Shown: positions 18,343-24,884 of the stretch, piece by piece
How the letters are laid out: each line of letters begins with the position of its first letter
Position numbering within the stretch: position 1 is the stretch's first letter
Source: JBBRHQ01 sp963720735
GTDB taxonomy: Bacteria > Actinomycetota > Thermoleophilia > Solirubrobacterales > 70-9
Length of the DNA stretch: 64,000 nucleotides
Assembly (NCBI GenBank): GCA_963720735.1
Contig: CAVRGL010000009.1
Location: 62,001 to 126,000, forward strand
Direction of reading: 5' to 3'
Program-made: the position numbers and the translations under genes
The notes under the pieces: model-generated
What the model was told of the DNA's origin: nothing
Database searches by the model: none
The model's input: the letters and a program-made list of their open reading frames with translations, nothing else

Positions 18343-18971
18343 CGGTGCTGGCGGACCGTCAGGGTCAGTGCCCAGGCCGCGATGTCGAAGCCTTGGCCGG
18401 CCGACTCATAGTCATCGTCGGCGAACAGCTTCCAGGTGCCGTTCGGCGAGCGGCCGTTGAAGCTCGACATCGCGTTCCGGTAGGGAGGGGGAGGCCCGCC
18501 GTCCAGGCTGAGGTCATCCGGCTCCGGCGAGTTCCCGAGGTAGTTGGAGGGCTTGAACGACGAGCTCACGAAGTTCTGGCAGGGGCCGTTGTCGGAGACA
18601 AAGCTTTGAGCGGCGTCGGTGAACGTGAAGTTGTCCTGCTCCAGCGGGGTGGGCCCGCAGGCATCGGACATCAGCATCACCTTTGGCCCGGTTCCCTTGG
18701 TGATCACCAGGTCGGTGTCGTCCGGAGCGGAGGAGTGGTAGCCGATGATCGTCACCTTCGCCCTAACCACCCTGCCCCTGAGGCCGCGGACGACGATCCG
18801 CGACGGGAACCGATTCGCCGGACCAACGTTGTCGGCGCCTCCGGTCGGGAAGAGATCCGTCAAGTTCAAGAAGGTCCGCGTCTCGGCCCGGCTCGCCGCG
18901 GGGAGCAGGCCGAGAGCGAGCACGGCGACCGTTACTCCGAGAATCCCCGCCCTGCCGCGTCTCCCTCTCAT
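18339..18971 (-). CDS. Secreted protein with P-domain-like C-terminus
   Basis: 210 aa with a cleavable signal peptide (ILGVTVAVLALGLLPAASRA). The mature protein is one beta-rich domain; its end NGTWKLFADDDYESAGQGF followed by IAAWALTLT is the jelly-roll pattern of proprotein-convertase P domains, here without any protease. Probably an extracellular binding module. The start at ATG 18971 follows TACGCT by ten bases; GTG 18977 and 18995 are alternatives. Stop codons of this gene and argF overlap (18339-18342). Confidence 0.65.
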   Translation of the reverse strand: MRGRRGRAGILGVTVAVLALGLLPAASRAETRTFLNLTDLFPTGGADNVGPANRFPSRIVVRGLRGRVVRAKVTIIGYHSSAPDDTDLVITKGTGPKVMLMSDACGPTPLEQDNFTFTDAAQSFVSDNGPCQNFVSSSFKPSNYLGNSPEPDDLSLDGGPPPPYRNAMSSFNGRSPNGTWKLFADDDYESAGQGFDIAAWALTLTVRQHR

Positions 18972-18997
18972 CCGCACCGAAAGCGTATCGCCCAACC

Positions 18998-19047
18998 GGT
19001 CGAGTGGACGAATTCGACAGCAGGGGAGACGATTTCGGCCACTCGAC
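18998..19047. repeat. Intergenic palindromic repeat, copy 1
   Basis: Arms GTCGAGTGG (18999-19007) and CCACTCGAC (19039-19047). The left arm continues GACGAA as in copy 2 at 62374-62424. It lies between the secreted protein start and tRNA-Glu. The shared arm sequence at two unrelated intergenic sites suggests a dispersed repeat, not a gene-specific operator. Confidence 0.55.
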
Positions 19048-19074
19048 GGCGTCCCTAGACTTGCCGGGCGACCC

Positions 19075-19146
19075 GGCCCCGTCGTCCAGTGGTCAGGACA
19101 TCAGGTTTTCATCCTGAAGACGCGAGTTCGATTCTCGCCGGGGCTA
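19075..19146 (+). tRNA. tRNA-Glu (anticodon TTC)
   Basis: 72 bases folding into a full cloverleaf. Acceptor GGCCCCG/CGGGGCT has a G-U closing pair. D arm GTCC/GGAC, anticodon stem TCAGG/CCTGA with loop TTTTCAT (anticodon TTC), T arm GCGAG/CTCGC with TTCGATT. CCA is not encoded. It ends ten bases before the lgt start, so the tRNA and lgt may share a transcript. Confidence 0.93.
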
Positions 19147-19156
19147 TCCCGAGAAC

Positions 19157-20380
19157 ATGTACCCCCACATCCACCTAGGCCCGCTCACCCTCCAGAGCTT
19201 CGGAATCATGTTCGCGCTCGGCTTCATCGCCGCCGGGGCGCTGATCGCCAAGCGCCTGCCGGAGCTGGGCAAGCCGGCCGACTGGGCCTATGAGATGTGC
19301 TTCGCGGCGCTGATCGGCGGCGTGATCGGCTCGCGGATCTACTTCATCGTCGAGAACTACGACCAGGTCAAGAACGACCTCATAGGCAACCTCTTCTCCG
19401 GCTCCGGGCTGGTCTGGTACGGCGGCGCGATCGGCGGCGCGATCGCCGTCCTGCTTTGGGCCCGGTACCGGGGCTTCCTCGGACTGGTGCTGCTCGACGT
19501 CTGCGCCCCCTCGCTGGCGATCGGCTACGCGATCGGGCGGATCGGCTGCCAGCTCTCCGGCGACGGCGACTACGGCAAGGCCTGGGACGGGCCCTGGGCG
19601 ATGGCCTACCCGGATGGCAGCGTGCCGACCACGCACACCGTCCACCCGACCCCGGTCTACGAGACGGTGGCGATGTCCTTCTGCGCCTACCTGCTCTGGC
19701 AGCTGCGGGATCGCTTCCGTGCCGGGATCCTCTTCGCGATCTATCTGATCTACGCGGGCACCGAGCGCTTCCTGGTCGAGTTCATCCGCCGCAACGACCA
19801 CGTCTTCCTCGGCCTCACCCAGGCGCAGCTCGAGAGCCTGGCGATGATCGTCGCCGGGATCGTCTGGGTGCTCGTGGTCCGCTCCCGCCACGGCACCCTC
19901 GCCAAGGCTCCGGGCGCCCGGGCCGCCGCCAGCCGGCAACCGGCTGATCAGAGATCAGAAGGCGGAGCGCAGCATCCCGCCGTCGATCGGGATCACGGTC
20001 CCGGTGATGTAGCCGGCCCGGTCCGAGCAGAGGAAGGCGACCAGGTCACCGTATTCCTCCGGCGTCCCCAGCCGCCCTGCCGGCACCTGCTCCTTGGCCG
20101 CCGCCTCCGCGGCTTCGAGCGAGCCATCCGGCCCGGCGAGCCGCTCGGTCGCGAACCGCCCGGTGGCCACCGTGTTGACCGTGACCCCGTCACCGGCGAC
20201 CTCGCTCGCCAGCGTCTTGAAGAAGCCGATCGCTGCCATCCGGTGCGAGTTGGAGAGCCCGAGTCCCGGGATCGGCTCCCGGGTGGAGCTGGAGCCGACG
20301 TTGACGACCCGCCCCCAGCCCCGATCGCGCATCCCGGGGAGGACCGCCTCGGCCAGCACCCTCGGCGCCAGGACCAGTGA
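19157..20380 (+). CDS. lgt: Prolipoprotein diacylglyceryl transferase, reading frame runs on into the antisense SDR
   Basis: The first 262 residues are a complete Lgt, the membrane enzyme that moves diacylglycerol from phosphatidylglycerol to the lipobox cysteine. Seven membrane segments, GYAIGRIGCQLSGDGDYG (near 118), HTVHPTPVYE (near 160) and TERFLVEFIRRND (near 200) carry the essential His and Arg residues. After residue 262 no stop occurs until 20380, so the frame reads 140 codons antisense through the SDR gene. A TGA one frame away at 19945-19947 is the likely real end, so a one-base error or a recent stop loss is probable. The functional gene is about 19157-19947. Confidence 0.88.
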   Translation: MYPHIHLGPLTLQSFGIMFALGFIAAGALIAKRLPELGKPADWAYEMCFAALIGGVIGSRIYFIVENYDQVKNDLIGNLFSGSGLVWYGGAIGGAIAVLLWARYRGFLGLVLLDVCAPSLAIGYAIGRIGCQLSGDGDYGKAWDGPWAMAYPDGSVPTTHTVHPTPVYETVAMSFCAYLLWQLRDRFRAGILFAIYLIYAGTERFLVEFIRRNDHVFLGLTQAQLESLAMIVAGIVWVLVVRSRHGTLAKAPGARAAASRQPADQRSEGGAQHPAVDRDHGPGDVAGPVRAEEGDQVTVFLRRPQPPCRHLLLGRRLRGFERAIRPGEPLGREPPGGHRVDRDPVTGDLARQRLEEADRCHPVRVGEPESRDRLPGGAGADVDDPPPAPIAHPGEDRLGQHPRRQDQ

Positions 20381-20710
20381 GCGGTAGGCGGCGGTCCAGG
20401 TGTCCGGACCGTGCTCGAGGGCCGCGCCGAACGGTGGCCCGCCGGTGTTGGTGACGAGGACGTCGATTGGGCCGATCGCCGCTTCCACCTCACCCGGGAG
20501 TTCCGCCAGCCGGTCGAGGTCGTCGGTGTCGGCGACCATGGCCCTCACCCCGCCGCCGATCTCCGCCGCTGCCTGCTCGACGTTCTCGCGCGAGCGCGAG
20601 GCGACCGCCACCCGCGCGCCCTCCCGCGCCAGCGCTTCCGCGATTCCGCGGCCGATCCCCTTGCTGGCGCCCATCACCAGCGCGACCCGGCCCTCCAGCC
20701 CTAGGTCCAC
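19955..20710 (-). CDS. Short-chain dehydrogenase-fold protein lacking the catalytic Tyr-Lys
   Basis: 251 aa. NAD(P)-binding TGxxxGxG is present as MGASKGIGRGIAEAL near residue 14; NTGGPPFG and the C-terminal ITGTVIPIDGGML fit a FabG-like classical SDR. The active site is altered: Ser is retained (NVGSSSTREP), but the position of YxxxK reads LSNSHRMAAIGFFK. This matches an SDR subgroup that lacks Tyr/Lys and may be non-catalytic or use another mechanism. GTG 20710 is chosen because it overlaps the stop of the upstream membrane gene by ten bases. Confidence 0.82.
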   Translation of the reverse strand: MDLGLEGRVALVMGASKGIGRGIAEALAREGARVAVASRSRENVEQAAAEIGGGVRAMVADTDDLDRLAELPGEVEAAIGPIDVLVTNTGGPPFGAALEHGPDTWTAAYRSLVLAPRVLAEAVLPGMRDRGWGRVVNVGSSSTREPIPGLGLSNSHRMAAIGFFKTLASEVAGDGVTVNTVATGRFATERLAGPDGSLEAAEAAAKEQVPAGRLGTPEEYGDLVAFLCSDRAGYITGTVIPIDGGMLRSAF

Positions 20711-21030
20711 GCCGGCCCCTCTCCCGGCAACCGCGCGCACCAGACCGCGAACAGGCCGATCGCGACGACGGCCCCGAGCCAGTGGACGCCGATCAGCACC
20801 GCGATCAGGCTCGGGATCCCGGCTAGCGCCGCGCCCAGCAGGGTCATCCCGATCGGCAGGCGGAGCGCCCGGGCGGTGACCAGCGAGCAGATCGCCCAGG
20901 CCACCGGGCCCGCGAACCAGCCCCAGTGCTCGAAGAAGCTGTGGGGAAGGGCGATCGCCAGCGCGATCGAGAGGACCGCCACTGCCACCGCTTGGATCAG
21001 GGCAGCGCGCCAGAAGACGGAACCATTCAT
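20701..21030 (-). CDS. Small multi-span membrane protein, unknown function
   Basis: 109 aa with about four hydrophobic segments (LIQAVAVAVLSIALAIALP, GPVAWAICSLVTARAL, GMTLLGAALAGIPSLIAVL, GAVVAIGLFAVWCARL). No known motif. It precedes and overlaps the SDR gene, so they are probably cotranscribed. Start ATG 21030 gives MNGSVFWRAALIQA. Confidence 0.65.
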   Translation of the reverse strand: MNGSVFWRAALIQAVAVAVLSIALAIALPHSFFEHWGWFAGPVAWAICSLVTARALRLPIGMTLLGAALAGIPSLIAVLIGVHWLGAVVAIGLFAVWCARLPGEGPAWT

Positions 21031-21064
21031 GCGCGGATTCTCCCAGCTTCGCTTGTTCGCTCCG

Positions 21065-21460
21065 CTACTTCCCCAGGCCGACCGAGCGCAGCGCCGTGGC
21101 GGGATCGTTGAACCACTCGAAGCGCACCGCCTTGCCATCGCGGATCGTCCAGACATAGCCCTGCCGGTGGCCGATCTCCATGCCGCTCCCCTGTCCCACC
21201 CCGCGCAGAACGCCGATCACCACGACGCTCTCGCCGGCTTCGATGAACTCCTCGAACTCGATCCGCGCACCCTCGAACGCATTGCTCACTGAATCGGCCG
21301 CCTCCCCGAAGGCCGCGACACCCTGCCTGATCCCCGGCTCGACCGCCTCGCTCGGATTCACCCACTCGATCTCGTCGGCGAGCAGCCCGGAGGAGGTCGG
21401 CGAGCCGTCCTGCCAGGCCGCGTAGATCCGCTTCACGATCCTCACGTTCTCCTCCGACAC
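21065..21460 (-). CDS. NTF2/SnoaL-like protein (MSEENV family)
   Basis: 131 aa single NTF2-like cone fold: MSEENVRIVKRIYAAWQDG, then DEIEWVNPSEA, a helix, and the last strands AVRFEWFNDPATALRSVGL. Members bind small hydrophobic ligands or act as cyclases/isomerases; no substrate can be assigned. GATACT (21473-21468, minus strand) lies seven bases before the GTG start, so the mRNA should be leaderless. This copy is on the opposite strand to the main cluster at 22-31 kb, and its 3' end is diverged. Confidence 0.8.
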   Translation of the reverse strand: MSEENVRIVKRIYAAWQDGSPTSSGLLADEIEWVNPSEAVEPGIRQGVAAFGEAADSVSNAFEGARIEFEEFIEAGESVVVIGVLRGVGQGSGMEIGHRQGYVWTIRDGKAVRFEWFNDPATALRSVGLGK

Positions 21461-21517
21461 CTCCCGCAGTATCGCGCCCCGGCCAGGCCCCGGCCGTTGC
21501 GATAATCCGAAAGGCGC

Positions 21518-21590
21518 GGGCGGTTAGCTCAGTCGGGAGAGCGCCTGCCTTACAAGCAGGAGGTCACTGGTTCGAGCCCAGTACCGCCCA
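21518..21590 (+). tRNA. tRNA-Val (anticodon TAC)
   Basis: 73 bases: acceptor GGGCGGT/ACCGCCC, D arm GCTC/GAGC, anticodon stem CCTGC/GCAGG with loop CTTACAA (anticodon TAC), T arm ACTGG/CCAGT with TTCGAGC. Discriminator A, no encoded CCA. An excisionase-integrase remnant points at its 3' side, so it probably served as an integration target. Confidence 0.95.
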
Positions 21591-21598
21591 TCGCATTC

Positions 21599-21712
21599 CA
21601 GAGCGGCTCCGAGGCAGGGAGTCACCGATATTCCGAACGAGGTCCGACGATTGCGCTGCCCTTCCCGCCAGCGAACTTCCCATTTCCCAGACTGGGTCTC
21701 GTGGACACTCAT
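21599..21712 (-). pseudogene. Truncated tyrosine-recombinase integrase (5' end only)
   Basis: ATG 21712 starts MSVHETQSGKWEVRWREG followed by QRNRRTSF, the arm-type DNA-binding N-terminus of phage integrases. Homology stops after about 28 codons; beyond that the frame simply reads antisense through tRNA-Val. The start overlaps the excisionase stop (TAATG), the usual xis-int arrangement. The catalytic domain is gone, so this is a deletion scar of an integrated element. Confidence 0.6.
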
Positions 21713-21996
21713 TAGTTCTCCCCAGCCTCAATCTCCTGCAACTTGGCCCGGAACCGAGACGTGGATCGCCTGGGACTGGTCCTTGGCATCGGGTCGGATG
21801 AGCTGGGCTGGTGGAAATGACCTCCCGCATCCAGCCATTCAGAGAGATCGTGGGCCGGAACAAGCCAGTGATTCAATCTCTTGAAGCCCGGCATCCGACC
21901 CTCTCGGAGTGCTCTTTGTACCGTGGCCGGGACGACCCGCAGCCGTTGCGCCACCTCGTCGACGGTCAGGCGCACTTGATTCGGGCTCCCCACCAC
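21712..21996 (-). CDS. Excisionase-type helix-turn-helix protein
   Basis: 94 aa. Residues 9-57 form a MerR-like/HTH_17 excisionase domain: LTVDEVAQRLRVVPATVQRA, REGRMPGFKRLNHW, VPAHDLSEWL. The remaining tail is basic. It would bind att-site DNA or direct the recombinase. It is coupled by a one-base overlap to a truncated integrase beside tRNA-Val, so it is probably a leftover. GTG start; the second GTG codon is equally possible. Confidence 0.7.
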   Translation of the reverse strand: MVGSPNQVRLTVDEVAQRLRVVPATVQRALREGRMPGFKRLNHWLVPAHDLSEWLDAGGHFHQPSSSDPMPRTSPRRSTSRFRAKLQEIEAGEN

Positions 21997-22425
21997 GGCC
22001 GCGGATAGCCCTGCGCTCCCGAGCCAAAACCCCTCTCCTCGCCGCCATCGCCTCGCTCGTCCTGGTGGGCCAGCTCGCTCCCGCAGCCGACGCGACTCAC
22101 GCCGGGGAGGGTGATATGTGGGGGCTGTGAGCGGCGCTGTGTGCGCTTAGAGCGGGCATCGAGCCTGTCGACGGCCATCTATAGGGACCCTTGCCTCGGC
22201 GCTTAGGGGGCTCTGGGTCGACTGGCTTCCTGCAGGGCAACCTCAGGCCTTCTTGGCTCGGGTGGCAGGCGGCGTCGACCTTGGGAGCGGGTGGTGGATC
22301 TGCAGCGCCAACCGGGGTGCCTGCCGCCAAGCATGACCGACGGCCACCTTTGCAACTGAGTCTTTCACCGGAAGTCTGACCCCCGTATTGGCAAGCCCTC
22401 GTGCAGGGGCGATACTGCCCAGGCG
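21997..22425. other. Decayed intergenic region with a stray signal peptide and a leaderless promoter
   Basis: No intact gene. On the plus strand around 22020-22130 a short reading ends ...KTPLLAAIASLVLVGQLAPA and AADATHAGEGDMWGL then stop. This looks like the signal peptide of a lost secreted protein without a clear start codon. The right end holds GATACT (22411-22416), the -10 element of the next gene, nine bases before its ATG. Confidence 0.4.
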
Positions 22426-22824
22426 ATGTCGCAGGAGAACGTGGAGGTGGTGCGGCGAGGATTTGCAGCGTGGAACGCGGGCGACATGGACACGCTCCGC
22501 GAGCAGGTATATGACCCGGCCATCATCTGGCGGGGCCCGGAAGGTTGGCCGGAGCCGGGACCGTGCGCGGGTCGGGAGGCGGTCATGCGCCAGGTGGAGC
22601 AACTGCGCGAGACCTGGGACACCGACACCTTCGAACCGATCAGCGACTTCATCGACGCCGGGGACCGGGTTGCCGTGAGGATCATCTGGAAGGGTGCGGG
22701 CTACGGTCCTGAGTCAAACGTCGAGGCGACGGGCGTTTACACGGTGCGCAAGGGCAGGGTCGTTGCCATCGAGTTCTTCTGGTATCACGCGGAGGCCCTG
22801 GAAGCCCTGGGGCTGTCGGAGTAG
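22426..22824 (+). CDS. NTF2/SnoaL-like protein, cassette copy A
   Basis: 132 aa complete member: MSQENVEVVRRGFAAWNAGD, DPAIIWRGPEGW, a central helix, FIDAGDRVAVRIIWKG, and the end EFFWYHAEALEALGLSE. Typical NTF2-like fold and length; ligand or reaction unknown. The gene is bounded by the two conserved DNA ends of this cluster: GATACT then nine bases then ATGTCGCAGGAGAACGTGGA at the front, and a GCCCTGGAAGCC...CTGTCGGAGTAG end. A truncated copy starts three bases after its stop. Confidence 0.82.
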   Translation: MSQENVEVVRRGFAAWNAGDMDTLREQVYDPAIIWRGPEGWPEPGPCAGREAVMRQVEQLRETWDTDTFEPISDFIDAGDRVAVRIIWKGAGYGPESNVEATGVYTVRKGRVVAIEFFWYHAEALEALGLSE

Positions 22825-22827
22825 GCG

Positions 22828-22893
22828 ATGTCGCGGGAGAACGTGGAATTGGCGCGAGAGATGTCCGCCGCTTGGAGGCGTGGCGATTTCCAG
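22828..22893 (+). pseudogene. NTF2/SnoaL-like 5' remnant
   Basis: ATGTCGCGGGAGAACGTGGA starts three bases after the previous TAG and reads MSRENVELAREMSAAWRRGD then F-Q. Family similarity then stops abruptly; the frame continues with basic low-complexity sequence to a TGA at 22989. Only the first helix remains. Confidence 0.65.
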
Positions 22894-22973
22894 CTTCGTC
22901 GTGAAGGGGGCACTGCCAAGCGCAGCCGGCGGAAGCGTCCTCCACCCCGGCGCTCGGTGATATGTTGGAGCCA

Positions 22974-23435
22974 ATGGGCAGGAAACTGATGGTGGCGGGG
23001 GCAATGGCTTTGGTGGTGATCGCCGGCCTCCTCGCCGGATGCGGCAGCAGCAGCAGCGACACAACGGCCGCCAGCCCAATCTCGAAGTCTGAATTCCTGG
23101 CCAAAGGCAACGCGATCTGCGCCAAGGGCAACAAGCAAACGAACGCCCTGGCGGAAAAGACATTCAGCCAGAACCAGCAGCCGACGCAGGCGCAGCTGAC
23201 GGCCTTTGGAAAGGCTCAGGTACCGCTGATCCAGAGCCAGATCGATCAGATCAAAGCCCTGGGCGCCCCCTCCGGAGACGAGGCCACTGTCAAGCAGATG
23301 ATCACACTCGCCCAGAGTGACCTGGACAAGATCAAGGCCGATCCGGCCTCCGCAGGTAGCCAGACAGATCACTTTGCGAATTTCGCAAAGATCGCTCATC
23401 CGTACGGCTTGACGGCCTGCGACAAGTCCAGCTAG
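22974..23435 (+). CDS. Putative lipoprotein
   Basis: 153 aa. A lipobox signal peptide (MALVVIAGLLAGCGSSSS, Cys at residue 23) implies lipid anchoring by Lgt on the outer face of the membrane. The mature part is helical and polar, rich in Gln/Lys/Ala, with no known domain (about residues 40-145: FLAKGNAICAKGNKQTNALA, QSQIDQIKALGAPSGDE). Such short two- or three-helix lipoproteins recur in this group, function unknown. ATG 22974 is chosen because TATGTT (22961-22966) lies seven bases upstream; ATG 22962 overlaps the hexamer. Confidence 0.72.
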   Translation: MGRKLMVAGAMALVVIAGLLAGCGSSSSDTTAASPISKSEFLAKGNAICAKGNKQTNALAEKTFSQNQQPTQAQLTAFGKAQVPLIQSQIDQIKALGAPSGDEATVKQMITLAQSDLDKIKADPASAGSQTDHFANFAKIAHPYGLTACDKSS

Positions 23436-23491
23436 CCCCAGCGGCTCGCTGACAGACTGTCCTGCGGACCTCCTAAGCGATACTGCAGGCG

Positions 23492-24197
23492 ATGTCGCAG
23501 GAGAACGTGGACCGGACCAGGAGCACGCGAGAGCACATCGTCGAGACCTATCGGCAGAGGGCTCGGCTCTACGACATCACGGCCGGGCTCTATTACCTGA
23601 TCGGGTATCCGCAGTGGCTCCACCGGCGCAAAGCTGTAGAGGCGCTGCGACTTGGCCCCGGGGACACTGTGGTTGAGATCGGCTGCGGCACCGGCCTGAA
23701 CTTTCCGCTCCTCCAGCAAGCTGTGGGACCTCAGGGTCAGATTGTTGGCGTCGACCTGACCGACGCGATGCTGGCGCAGGCACAACGCCGGATACGTGCC
23801 CGCGGCTGGACAAACGTCAGCCTGGTGCAATCCGACGCTGTCGAGTTCGAGTTCCCCGCTGGAGTCGACGCGATCATCTCCATACGCTCTGTCGCTGGTG
23901 CCCGATTGCAGCGACGTCATCGCCCACGGCGCCAGGGCCCTCTCCGCCGGTGGGAGCTTCGCGGTGTTGGACCTGAAGGTTCCAGAGAACGCACCGCTCT
24001 GGCTGGCCCGGGTCGGCGTGGCCGCGGTGAGGCCCTTCGGCGCCACCGAGGAGTGGAAATCGCGCCGCCCCTGGGATGCGATCCGCGCCGCCATGCAGGC
24101 GGACCTCTCCGATGTCTCCTGGACCGAATTGTTCCTCGGCGTCGCGTATCTCGCTGTTGGCGTCGGAACCGAGCACAACGGCGCCAACGCGCGCTGA
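23492..24197 (+). CDS. SAM-dependent methyltransferase with an MSQENV leader, one frame break
   Basis: The first residues MSQENVD and the DNA before them (GATACT 23479-23484, seven bases to ATG) are those of the NTF2-like cassettes, but the body is a class I methyltransferase: RARLYDITAGLYYLIGYPQW, VVEIGCGTGLNFPLL (SAM site), VGVDLTDAMLAQAQ. Near 23880 the frame changes. Homology continues as YALSLVPDCSDVIAHGARAL, GGSFAVLDLKVPENAP and ends at 24197. Uncorrected, the first frame happens to stay open to 24283 and end in EALEAAGLSE. Either a consensus error or a dead gene. Substrate unknown. Confidence 0.65.
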
Positions 24198-24250
24198 CGA
24201 AGGAGCGCCCCCTTTTTTGGGACGACCGGCGCCTTCACGGTTTCAGTGGC

Positions 24251-24283
24251 GAGGCCCTCGAAGCCGCCGGGCTGTCGGAGTAG
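24251..24283 (+). repeat. Stray NTF2-cassette 3' end
   Basis: GAGGCCCTCGAAGCCGCCGG then GCTGTCGGAGTAG, the DNA that encodes EALEAAGLSE-stop at the end of NTF2-like genes, here after a methyltransferase with no NTF2 body before it. Identical over 30 bases to the ends at 30061 and 31179. Confidence 0.7.
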
Positions 24284-24742
24284 CGCCCTCAACCGCCGCA
24301 CCCTGTCCTCCCTCCTCGACCAGCGCCCCTGCCATGTCGCTGCCACCAAGTCGCCCCCAGCTACCACCCCGTGATCTACCGACGAGAAGGGGTGGGGTCT
24401 AAGAACCTGACGGCCCGAAAGGATTTCCTTACTCCAGGAAAGAGGAGGTTGAAACCCGTCCCGAGCACCATGAGCAAGTTCCGCAACTGACAATTCCGCA
24501 CCAGTACCTTGGTCGCAACTCAGAGCTTCTCAGGGACACCACGTGCGCTTCTGCGAGGCGGCGCAGTCCCCCATGACGGATCGGTAGGACCGGACCCGCA
24601 GGCTCTTAGGACGACTCTGGGTGACTTGCTCCCTACGAGGGTCTCTCCCATCTGGTCGAGGCTGATTCGAGTCCAGCCCATCAGGGCATTGTTCGACGCA
24701 TTGTGGAGCGAGCGCACCTCACCGCCCGATCGCCCCGCGGAG
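24284..24742. other. Intergenic region, no gene recognised
   Basis: 459 bases with no frame resembling a known protein, no RNA gene and no strong hairpin. Minus-strand reading 24520-24717 is open but has no recognisable features. It lies between two remnants and is probably decayed sequence. Confidence 0.35.
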
Positions 24743-24884
24743 TCAGACCTGGCGGCCTCGCTTCGTGCGGGTCGTGTACGGAGTGTTGGTGCCGCACTTG
24801 GAGGGCTCGCCCGGCCTCGGGGCGGATTTGATTACGCCCTTCTCCTTGCCGCGCTTTAGGAATCTGCCCGTAACCGTCGCCCTC
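24743..24884 (-). pseudogene. 3' fragment related to the secreted protein at 28966
   Basis: Minus-strand reading ATVTGRFLKRGKEKGVIKS, PRPGEPSKCGTNTPYTTRT then stop at 24743 aligns with the end of the secreted protein encoded at 28966-29406 (GTFLAHGKEKGTINYKPRPG, EPAKCGGWLSYTAHV). The 5' two thirds and signal peptide are missing. It starts exactly at the stop of the gene ending 24883, in another frame. Confidence 0.55.

Noticed and set aside
21524..21598. Coding region over tRNA-Val (ARTSDLLLVRQALSRLS)
   Set aside because: This peptide is the well-known antisense translation of a tRNA and is not a protein; only the part left of it is integrase-like.
22433..22442. AGGAGA in codons 3-5 of MSQENVE genes as a Shine-Dalgarno for the GTG at codon 6
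   Set aside because: Only about two bases separate it from GTG, too close for a ribosome site, and the ATG fits the leaderless spacing and all copies.
24509..24859. 116-codon plus-strand frame
   Set aside because: Antisense to a recognisable gene fragment at its right end, with no start signal or domain.
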